Shown: positions 47,901 to 59,900 of the stretch, piece by piece | Numbering within the stretch: position 1 is the first letter of the stretch | Layout: every line of letters begins with the position of its first letter | Origin: Onchidella celtica | Lineage: Eukaryota; Mollusca; Gastropoda; Systellommatophora; Onchidiidae | Direction: 5' to 3' | NCBI GenBank assembly: GCA_963931925.1 | Contig: OZ007571.1 | Coordinates: forward strand, 41,316,913-41,380,912 | Length of the DNA: 64,000 bases | Translations under genes and position numbers: made by a program | The notes under the pieces: model-generated | Database searches by the model: none | Told to the model about the DNA's origin: nothing | Seen by the model: the letters and a program-made list of their open reading frames with translations, nothing else

Positions 47901-50900
47901 TGTAGGTGCTGTAAGGATGAACAAAATTGCACTACATATGACAATGTCAGACCTTTAACAGCAACTGACCAGTGGTAATTATTATTTTATTTGCAATATT
48001 TTCCTCAAAGTTTTTATTTTATATCTGCTTAACAAAGGCATAAAATTGCATAATGACTGCAAAACAAGTATGCTCACATTCAACCACGCTATCAGTTGGT
48101 CAAACAAGAAAATAATATATCTGTCAATAATCATGTAAACTGTTAATTAAGAGATGGGTTGCAAATTCAAACATGTAATTCTTTGCTCCATTCATACACT
48201 GATCCCTTACAATCACAATCTAAATAGCCAAAAATTTGTTTCCACAGCGAGCAAAATAATTACAAACCAAATGATGGGACAAGAACATTTATAGCTAATC
48301 ATACCATTAATCAGCTATGACTCATACCATCAAATAATCACAGGCAGATTAATATGGAAATTTTAAAACTTAAGATACCAAATTAATTATTCTGCTCCAA
48401 AGCATCTGTCACTCATGAACATAATTATTAGCACCATGTTGGAGTTTATATAAAATCTGATGATAATTCCATCTGAAACCTGACATCTCTAAAATGACAC
48501 ACACTGCATTGAGTTCCATCACTGGTTTTCTTTTCATATGAAATTCCATCAAAATGAAACATAAGTAATATTTATCTACCAACTTGGATTTTTCAGAAGC
48601 CACATAAAACGATGAAGTGATGCAGCTTTGCATGAAAACAGTCATGCCAGTTCATTTTCTCAGAGATCCTTGATTTAATCCATACCTGTTTACACCACAC
48701 CCAAACTGAATACTTCATATAATTTATATCAAAAAGGCCTGTTACAGCCAAATCTAAAGGGCAGTTACAGAATTACTTTTTCACACCACCCCTCACCTTT
48801 TGGGTGTGGACTGTTCTACAACCCATTGATACACCCTTGCCTGCGAGGTGTGGCCACCCGCACACCCATGCGCAGTACTCTGCACCGCCTGGGATAATAT
48901 GTAGTTTCATAGCACATACTGTTTATTTTTTTGTATGTGTAAACATACAACTGTCATTATTCTTCTCTGAATAAGCTTTCCAACGATACCAAATATCATA
49001 CTCTAGGTTTAGCAGAAGAGTTTATATGAACTTTCAAAAACATCCAAAATAGTGCGTACATGTGGAACAGCCACCATACGGAAGCAAATTACATAGTGGG
49101 CATGCAAGAGCCATGATCCCTGCAATGTGACAGGTTAAACAATACCTAAAGAGCAAATTCTCATGTCACACACCCTGGACCAATGGAGCCACTCACTTTT
49201 CTTCTTGCTGACTGATTTTTTCTTTTTCTTCTCAGTTTCAGCTATTACCAAGTGGGTCTCTTCTCCATCATCCCCAAATGCTAGTTCTGTCTTCATCTGG
49301 TGCTCACCTAGATCATCACTGGACATGCAGTTTTGTCAGCGATAATATGTGGCAAACAGGAATGGGGAAAAATACAAACAAATGTTATATTTATTTTTGA
49401 TGGACTTATGTTTGTGGGATAAAATTAATGATTGCATAACACTGGGTATGTTGTAGGAGGAGACTGATAGTGAAAGGAGTAGTCAAATGGCTGCAGACTA
49501 AATGGTCTGGTATGATGAAACGGGTTGATGGACATACACAATTCATCTAGACTGTCAGATGCTGAAAAGGAACATACTATAAAACTTATATGTATCCACT
49601 CTCCGGTTAAAACAAAGCAGGCAGGTGTTTTCTCAATGCAATGATTATAAACAAAAAAGAAAATATTCAGGTAAGATCTGAATAATGTACTTCCCCCAGA
49701 ACATTTCCAAATGTGTCAGCTGCACAAATTCAGTGACTAGTTATTACTTCTACTTTCCTTGGCACACACCATAACTACAAGATATTAAACATCTCAGTCC
49801 TTTGCCAAAACAGCCACCAATGCTGTATTTTCAGGTAAATAAGGGAAAAAAAAAGAATTAATACAGCATGCTCACCTGACTGAATGAGACTGTGCGGCTT
49901 TTGCCTTTTTCTTTTGAGACTTCTGGGGTTTCTGTGTTGGTGTGGTTGTGATGACCTGGGAACCCAAGTCTTGACTTATGAAGCTAGACTGAGAAGCCAC
50001 TGGTGACAGAACAGAACATTACAAAATGATTCGAACTCATAAAGTGTTTGGATTCACACGTCAGCTCTAGGTGGAGGACAACTTATCACCAATACTTGCC
50101 TGGCATGCTTATGAAGATTACAGTATACTTAAGAACGACAATGATATATGAAACATAGCCACTGAATTCAGATCCACACATCAATTAGATGCATTGTTGC
50201 TCAGACAAAAGAATAATATTTTGGCCTAAATAATAAGTGATTTTCCTCATTCTCTGTTCTAAGCTGATTATTTAGGTACTTCTCAGCGTAACAGAAAACT
50301 GAATGGTGCATAATTATATTGTCAATACAGTTCTCAAGATGGAATTTTCTCTATGCATGAAAACAAAATAATTACCATTATCATGATAAAATCCAGATAT
50401 AGAATGATTGATTTAAACTCCTGCCTTTCAGACAAAAATCTTCATTACTTGCTAAGCCAAATCTTGTAAATCAAAACCTACCCAGAGCTGCCAAATTGGG
50501 CATCTGTTGTGCAGCTGAAATTGCATCCCTAATCAATTTCTCCTTCTTCTTTGACACCTTCTTGGCTGGTTTTTTAGCTGGCGGACTGTCAACATCATCA
50601 GATAGACCAAATATGTCTGATGAGTCCAGTAACATGTCTGTGTCTATGTCCACTTGCTGTTTATTTTTCCTGGGCTTTTTAGGTTTCACTGCAGTTGCCT
50701 GGCTTGCCTGTGGATTCAATGTTACTTGAGCTGTTGATGGGTCACTACTGGACATAATTTTCATTTTAAGGCCTGCACCTGTTGAATCCAGGCCCAAGAC
50801 ATCCATTGCTGATGGCGGTGAAACTGGCTCCTCTTTCACTTTTTTTTCTTTTGGTTTTCCTTTCCCAACACTCTTTTCTTGACTTTTTAATTTTTTGGCA

Positions 50901-53900
50901 GACTTTTTCACAGTTTGGCCAGTTGAGTCAACTTGTGGTGTGGACAGAGTACCAATTTTGGACAAAACATTTGTGTTAACGGATGGTTTAGTGCCTGAAC
51001 TTGGGGAGCTGAGCAAGTATTTGATGACACTCTTTTGATCTTCTGACTTGATTGGAGAGGACGCTTGCTGAACAATCTGAGGAAGACATTAGAAGACATT
51101 CAAGTATGATAGAGCAGGTGTTTTAAAAAACTTTCATTTTCCAGGCACTTTCTCTTCCTTTTCCTTGCAGAGCCATCGCAAAATCCCCATGTCAAGTGAA
51201 TTCTGAACTTTTCTTGAAACAACCTGAATGCAATTGTGATACAGTAGACAATGGTTAAACCAAAATCCGCAGGACCATGGGTTTGTTTTCGTTTTAGTGC
51301 TAGGGAGTTTGAAAAGCATGTTTCAAGAGAGGTAGCCCCAATCACTATCGAAGGGGACAAATTAAGTAAGCGTGTAAGCAAAGAAAGACTCAATACGTCC
51401 TCTGTTGCTGTGTGCTTTTGACTGATAATGAGGACAGGCAATTGTTCAGCCTAGGGACACACAGAGAATGGATAAGCAGGTGAATGTGGACTAACACTCA
51501 GAGTAGAAAGACATGAGTGGGGATGGACAGTACAGAACCGCCGTCCCGCTGATCTCATTACCGTTACCGTACACGATGCCATGAAACACGCTGTCGCTAG
51601 TACACTGTGTTGTCTCTCCAATGTCATATATTTTACACGAAAGGTCACCGGCGATACGTGCAAGGTCTTGTCTGCTGCCATCTGATTTCCGGTCAACGAG
51701 ATTATAGGCCTCCCTCCCTCTCCCCTACCCCTGTAGTGCTGCCGCTTCCATGTAGGCCTGTACGATCATTCAGAAAAAAGCATGCTCTGATCGGTGGAGG
51801 GATGGCACAGTGGGCTAGCCACTGAATACAGCAATTTTCTTTTCGGTTTAACAATAGGGCTATTTTGGTTTAGCGCTAGTTTGTTAACAAAGATAAATAG
51901 GAAAAATTTCGGGGACTCCCATTTCTTTCGGTTTACCACTATTTTCGGTTTAGCTATTTTTGGTTTAACTGTTTTCTACTGTATTTTCAACACAACATCA
52001 AGCCTGAGATTTATCTGAATCTGAAAGAAATCATTGATTTTCTGTTGTTTTTTAAAACAACTACTTAAATCTGTATTATTATTCAAAGATCAGAATGTGA
52101 AAATCATCCCCAACACCTTTATCTTAGACTTCAGTAGTTTTGACTTTGTATGTCAAATGTCATATCCTACCTGGGGCTGCGGAGTCAACTCTGAACTTGA
52201 AGGCGTCTCATTCTCGTACTCCTGTTTGATGGTAGCAGCTAACAATTCTGTTGGAGTTAGAGTTACGCCTCCAGTAATCTAGAGAAAAATTATCCCATGC
52301 ATAATTTGCATTTAAAAAACATGAAGTTAGTCCAGTCAAGATCTATTGGCATTTGGATACCTCCTTTCCAAGTAAAATTCCAAATTTTAGAAAAAAAACA
52401 CTTAACTTTTACTAAATTTTGTTTGTTGAAATTTGGGAAAAAAAGAGATGTAGCTGAAAATATGAAATCATTTAGCTTTCATCAGTTTTACAGAATGAAA
52501 ACTTACTGAGTACAAAAGTTAAATAAAACATTAATTATAAAAACAGTTAAGATTAAGGTAAACAAAATGATGAAACTGTATACATCAACCAATGAAATGA
52601 GCTTGTTCTTGTTTACGTACAAGTGTTACTGGCACGAAGAATGAAAAGACAATTACCTACATTAAAATAAAATATACAATAACAATGATAATGAAAAATT
52701 AATTTATGGGTGGATCTTTTTAAAATCAAGTTGAAATGGAACCTCTTTCAAAACTGATCAATAACCTTTCTGAATTTTTAAAATCCATCAATAAATTAAA
52801 AAGTTATGGATATTTTCAGTCGTCAGAAAATGGATACAGCTTTTATAGGCCCATTGCGAATGACGTCACAGAGTGTTTTTGTTTTGTACTTCTGACACCT
52901 AAAATGGCGGGTGGATCAGCTGACGAGTGTAACTTCGAGATATGTCCAAGCGGTTAAAATGCCTGCTGATTGCATTACCTTTGACTGTTATGTCAGGGGT
53001 GGAAAGGATGGATCCATGCTGGTCAGATTCCCTACCATCCGTGTAAACAAAGGAAAGGATGTGAAAGAATTGACCGAACGTCTCCCATGTGCGTGAACGC
53101 ACATGTCTTTGTTTACTGTATTGAACTTTTTTTTAGCTCGCCGCCGATTGGTTCGCGATGCCTGAAGTGCTCACTGTGCAAATCAGGTAACGAATCAAAA
53201 TCAATGCTACCATCGCCATGGTTTAGCGTCGGCCCTGACTACTAAAATCGCCGATATCTGCAATGGGCCTATAGCAAAATACTTCTAAAATATGGACCAA
53301 TTTTCAATAAATTTCCAGAGAAAATGATCATAACTCTGGAATAAACAGAAGCATATTAATGAACCTTGGCAACTTTATGTAATTTTTTAGTGCAGAATCT
53401 ATTTCTGCTGTCAGCTTTTTCATAACTCGAATAGTTCTCACGATATAAGGCTTTCATTTGTTTGAAAATTCATGAAAATGAGTTCAGAAAATGAAACGAT
53501 AAACAGATATTGTCCGTGTGAGTAAAAAATGAATTGATGAACTGATGAAATTTGGTAATGCACTGTGATTTATTTTGCTACATGAATAAATATCAATGTT
53601 ATTTAGTTACTTGTCTAAAAGAAGTTACCATGTTATTAGAATTTTCTGAATTTCTCCTGGATGCCTTTGCATATTTTTTACATCCATTTTTTTGTCACTT
53701 TCAATCAGTTTCTTTCTCTGTATGGTCACTGTCCTTTCTAGTTTGGCATTTTTCACTTTAATTTCTCTAAGTTCTCTTTTCAAATTCTCAAATCTCTTCT
53801 CGCTGCTTCCTCATCTTGGCTGCCATCCTTCTTTCAACATTCCTCGTCTCTCTTTTCTTGACATTCTTTACACTGCAGTGACATGTACATTGAGTCTCTT

Positions 53901-56900
53901 TCAATTCCTGCAGCTTTCTTTTCATATACAAAATCTGCCTGTCTTTCTTTGCTAGCATATGACAGGCTTTGTTTAATTTCTTTTTTGGTGCGTCCAGCTT
54001 TTTGGGTCTTGTCGGAGGGGGTGAAGATGAGGTAGAACCTGAAGGCAAAGTAACTGGAGCAGAGTCACTTTGAGGTTCTGGAAGGATAAATTCTTCTTCC
54101 TTAAATTTTTCAAAATTTTCGCCTCTAAGCTTAGATGCTTTTTACCTGATCCGTAAAATCTTTGCAAGCAGGACTTTGACTGAAACTGAATTTTTTTCCA
54201 TCCACTGTAGAAGCCAGGAAGCTGACACTTTTGATGGAAATTCTGCTATAAAAGCATCTTTAAGGAGTTTTATTACAACTCCATTTGTTAATTGAGTCGG
54301 GGGAGCTCCATATTTCTTTATTAGTTCTTCTCTATCCATCCTGTTGGAAGCCTGTGAAAGGAGCAGGGCAACGAATTAGAAGACTGGTCATTATCGACTG
54401 TTAACTAGCCCTACGTCTTAGAATAAACACAAAATAATGCTGAGTAAATTCAGACCAGTGTTTTTCTTACTAAAACATTCATGGTAAACGTATTCCTAAA
54501 CTCTCCATAAGTAAAAACAAGCAATACAGGTGTCTTGTTCATTTCAAACTTAAAGAGAAATGGGTGAAAGCAGATGTGCTACTTCAAATACTATAATAAT
54601 TATAGTAAATTCTAATACACATACTATAATATGCCGCGTGACCCGCTTAGAGGACAAGACTACTTCAGAAAGGGGACAAAGGTTCTCATGGCAGTTTCGA
54701 ACTCGGCAAATAATGTTGAAACCCATCTGTATAGCTAGACCTCTGCATTAAATCAATGATTTCACTCAAAAACTGTTAAAATCAGAACCATTCACGCAAT
54801 AAGTATGATTAATGGTACCAGTTTCGCATTATATTCATTTGGAAAAAGAAATTATCAGCCCTAATATGACCAACAAAGGGGAATAGCAGAAAACCAAAAT
54901 AGACTTGCTCAATGCCATGGCCGGCGAGGCAGCCAATCAACTGGCGGCCTAGCGATCACGCACGCCAAGCATGCCAGTGATGTAGTGACCGATGTTCCCA
55001 AGGCTCATGGTGGCTTCCTTGTGCTTACTTCTATTAACTTGTTTTCACTGGTGGTATGGGTCCGTTTTTTATTTCGTTTGCAAAAAGGTCAAAATATACA
55101 GTTGTCAAATTTCAGTAAAGAAGAAGGCTTAGTGGCTTACCTTGTTGGCATGCTTGACCGTGCTCCCATAGTAGTTATCGAAAAATCTTCAAAACGGCAC
55201 AGAACATGTGGTTTCCAACCAGTTTCCAAACATAGAAAGGAATGCCAAGTTCTCACATGGCTAGTTTGACCTTTTTTCTGATTGGTTGCCAAGTTCATTG
55301 AATTCCATTCACACATTACGTTGTAACTTCACTTAGAAAACAGTGACCTTGATAAGCGAGCGTTCCACGAACGGGTCAGGTGGCGAGCTAGGATTTTGGC
55401 TTTACGTGCAGCGTGCGAATCAGCATTGCTATATATATATATATATACAATCATGACAATAAGCGATTGATTTGAAACATTTGAGTTTAGTGAGATAAAA
55501 ACCCAACTGTGGAAAAATGGAATATTTCAAAAGAGAGGCTCACCCCAGGTGCCAAAATTCCACTTGTCTGTACCTGGACGAACTGTTGCACAGGTTTTGA
55601 TAACTGTGCGGTCAGCTCGGATTTGCTGGTCCCAACTTTTCCAACTTTGCTGGAAACAGGTGTTACATCCAGCTGTGTCTGTAAATTTGCCTGTTCTGGA
55701 ATTTTGGGCGTCTTTAGCTTTTTTGTGGACCCGCCAGGGAATTCTTGTTCTTCTCCAAGTGATTTTCCACCAGGTTTTGGTGTCTTCCCCTTCTTTGTCA
55801 CATGCTGATTTTTCTCTACTTGCTCAAATTCCTCCATTTCTAGAACCTTGGCTGATTTTTTTCTCACCTGTCAACAAAAGTGCAGAATGCAATAATTAAA
55901 TAAGAGATCTGAAAAACTGTCATTACAGTTTAGTACAGGTCACAAGTAAAGCAGCTATTTACAGAAAGGCCATATATGAGCCCCATTATCTTGGCATGCA
56001 TTTTTTCTTTTGCTGCACACCGCACTTTGGCGCAAGGACTTGCCATGTTTCTGGGTTTGTTAGTTTTTAATTCTTTGAATTCGGAAATTGACCAATAATC
56101 AGCTTTCACATAGCAAAACTGAAATCTCAGAGTAGTAACTAGAATGCATGATATATGACTCTTTCTGATTTCATACTTTCAGAGAGAATGCGCTTTCCTA
56201 CGAAGATTGAAATACTTTTCCTTCGTGTGCTTTTCTAGCTTGCCAATTTGAAATTCAAAATATACGGTGGATATCAGGGAAATCACATTCTGTGAACTCT
56301 GATGATTACTGTTGTCATCATTAGTCAACCAGAAAGTTGCAGTGTACATTAACAAAGACAGGCTGGCAAATTGCCGTCAATCCCCTATTCTCTAATAGTT
56401 GAGGCATGCCTTTCTAATGCAAAGCCAAGGTTTTGTTGCCGTCCTGTCGAGTCTGCACTGATAAACAAATGTAAGCGAGCCCCACAAACCTCAACGGAAG
56501 TCGCATTGGACCAAACGGAGAAAATCGCGATGAAACACAAATATGTGATTTTATAACGATTTTTTTGTTTTGGTCGATACTTGAAGTTCAACTATTTTTC
56601 TGCATTCTTTGAAAATATTAGGTCTCAAAGCAGCTTCTAAATATTGCTTTTAATGTCTTTAATTTTGCCTTTATCATCGAATATCACTTCAGTAATGGGG
56701 TTCATTGAACTCCCAATAACTTTATAATTAATAAACCTTTTGTCACAAACTTTTTACATGTTTGCTTCCGTTTTTGACCGGGGGGGGGGGGTGTCTTTAA
56801 AAAGCCATAACTTTGCGATGAAAAGGAGCATTGCAATAATTTTTACACCAAAATTAAAGATGAGATTTCATACTTTACGGTGATATTCATAACTCAAAAC

Positions 56901-59900
56901 TGAAAAATGCGACTTCCATTGAAGTTTGTGAGGCTCGCTCACAAATATTCTTCGCAAAACTTGAAAGAGTTTGCCTGCCTATACTGAGTACATTTACGAT
57001 CAAAATGCCATTCACGTTGAAATCTACAGCTAAAAATGCATTTCCATTTGCTAAGTTTTAAAAAACAGTTGAAGATCTTGCAAAGGTCTCCAAGTGTGGA
57101 AGTATTAGTGACCACCGTGTCTGCCCTTTCACTTTCAAAGATGACAGCCTGATTTTTAATTTTGCGAAATGTCATCAAAATCAAACACAAAAATGACAGT
57201 TGACTACTTTTTACATTAATGAAAACAACACATTTCAGAGTTACATTCGTAACTTTGAAACAATAATTTGTTCAATTTATGATAATCTCTAAGCACTACA
57301 GTTTTTGCATGAAAGCAATGTAACAAGGACCTGGGGAAAGATACGTCTGATCTCCTTAAATGCACTGACAGGCAATAACTGAATGACTTTTAAAACCTCT
57401 TACCCGTCCTGATCTGCCTGATGCACCTCCATCATCCAGGTCCTCCTTTCTCATTTTTGATGGTGGACCTATCTCACACACAAACAAATTTGTTTATTTA
57501 GTATTGCTCTTAGAATTTGGCTTTTGGCAGCAATTTATTACTTTTCTATATTACAATTAAGCCCACAGTGCAAAAAATTATTGAAATATGGAAAAACAAG
57601 ACACCCATGTCCTGCCCTTTCTGTTATTCAGAGGTCCTTTGTTCTTGCAATTAAGAAAGATTTTCTCATGTAGCCTTATAAAATTAAAGGAAAAACTTCT
57701 GAATGTGGCTCGTGCCAGTATTGCCAGTCCACAACTTTTAATCTGAAGCAGTTTATCATTGGGCCAAGTGTTAATTACAAAAACATTCGTATTGAGGATG
57801 AACTCGCAACCCTCTGTTACACAGCTGCTCCTGAAATCACATCCTTATGGCCATCAGTATGTATAGCCCCGCTGCATGGACCATTTCATTACTGTAAAGT
57901 ATAAGAAATCTGGCCATGAGATGCATTCGGAAGTCCTGCCAGTGGGTGTAAATGGACTGTGTGCAATTAGAAGGAGTACCGTATGAGGGCATATGAAATA
58001 CACAGCTTTAGCATACACTAAGCATACACCCCCCCCCCCCCCACATGGATGTTCTATACAGTTGTGTCCTTGAAATTTCCTTGCCAAGTGCCTCAAACAG
58101 AAAATTGCCTCTCAAACATAACATGCCAGCCTCAACAGAACGATTCTGAAACCAGAACCAATGAAGGTTTCATGAAAAGTGCCCAGCCCATGGAACAGAA
58201 GTTGCTGTCTAAACGGCCTGGGTGTACCCAGTAAAGAGGCCACTTCAGGTAGTCCAAGGGCATGTTTCATGAAATGTACCCATGCCTATACCCAAGGGGT
58301 TGTCTAACTGCCATAATACACTTATGTTTAAAAGCTGGCGTCATTCTGTTGGTGTTTATCTGTGGTGGAAATCTTTATCACAGGCGTTAATTAACATTCT
58401 TATGACATACTTCCACGGTTAAAACAAATTAAGGTTATCCAATATGAAATTGCGTTGTAAGAAACGATAAATTTTAAACCAAAAGACCCACAAACCGTGC
58501 TATGAAATGTGAACTGAAAAGTGAATGAAATTAAAATATTGGAACCCCATATCAAAAAGCAACAACAAAACTTGTAAATTTTTTTGTTGGAATAACCCTG
58601 CAAAATGTACTAACAGGATTCACAGGCATGGTTTAGATTTCTCATTCTTTCATTCGCTTGATTACTACATTCAAAGAGTGTCATTATAATGATAAAACAA
58701 CAATATACGAATTTCACAGCACAACATTTTTGTTTTCAGTACATTAATCCAAACACTCTCACTACACCTTTGCATTGCCCCCATCCTCTTCGGAGTCTTC
58801 CCCATCTCCAAAAAAAAAACCAAATAGTTCATTCATTTAGATCTGAGCTGATACAGTGGAGAACGGTTAAACCGAAAATGGCTAAACCAAAACTAGCGCT
58901 AAACCGAAAGAAAATAAGAATCCCTGATTTTTTTCCTCTTTATCTTTGTTCACAAACTAGCGCTAAACCAAAACAACCCTATGGTTAAACCGAAAAAAAA
59001 TTGCTGGATTCAGTGGCCAGTCCACTGTGATTTGCCGTAATCGAGTCAAGTCACTGTTGTCACGGAATTGCCTAAGTCTGCACTCAGCCGAGGTCATTTT
59101 TCAAGTACAATGTACAATGTATGCGGGTGGCCGGATACTGTACGAGACCCATCCTTGGAAAGTCCGTACAGTGTCCATTCATACTATACAGTGTCCATTC
59201 ATACTATAAGATTTATGGACGGCACCTGGCTATTACGCGGATGAGTCCAGCCTTTAAGACTAACGCTCATGAGAAAGTAGAAGCCGAGCTCTCCTGACTT
59301 CCATCCCGAGAGGATGAAGTTCGTATGTAATTTAACCAACGTGTAGTTGGTACACTTAAAACCAGTGTGTGGCTGGTAAAGTGTATGTATTTTAAAATAA
59401 AACCAACGTGTAGTTGGAAAGTGTTTTTGAGATCAACCTGTAGTTGACTCAATATTTATATTGACTCAGCGTGTAGCTGGTGAAATAACCCATTTGATTG
59501 TTCATCATATAAGGTGAGTATGGATTTTTCTTATACAGAATTATTCTATTTGAAAAGTGGTAACTGATTAATGATAACGAGGTGAGAACCCGTACCTGCT
59601 GTCTATATGACAGAATTCAATACTTTTCCACAGTTGCATTTCAGACTTATTTGAGTTTTAACTATGAGTGAAAGAATCCTCATAAGGGATATGGCGTCAT
59701 GTATGAATTGCAGATGCAACGGCAGAATATTGTCAAACCTTGTATAATAATGATTCTTATTGTCATGATGTTTCTGTTTATACCCTTGGGGGTGCGGGCC
59801 TTGTGTTTTATAATCATTGTGCTAACTGCATGCTTGTAACTATTACAGTGTTTGATAAAAGTATTTCACGGCCTAACAATAATACATGTATTAACTCTAT

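Larger units (their letters stand above)
52844..53273 (+). mobile_element. 430-bp inverted-repeat element carrying a THAP exon fragment
   Basis: Exact 14-bp inverted ends TATAGGCCCATTGC and GCAATGGGCCTATA. If the TATA letters belong to the target, the element is 422 bp with a 4-bp duplication. Inside, in order: CRE palindrome TGACGTCA (52861), YY1-like AAAATGGCGG (52901), an ATG at 52959 and a 45-residue frame starting [10 protein letters not shown] and containing [18 protein letters not shown]. That reads as the start of a C2CH THAP DNA-binding domain (first two Cys at 5 and 10); the later Cys/His pair and the Trp are absent. Either a non-autonomous THAP-transposase relative or a captured promoter and first exon of a host THAP gene. 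Confidence 0.75.

Noticed and set aside
50496-50979. Plus-strand frames over 50.5-51.0 kb
   Set aside because: Antisense shadows of HMGXB4 exon 5.
55509-55899. Plus-strand frames of 99 and 116 residues
   Set aside because: Antisense shadows of HMGXB4 exon 3.
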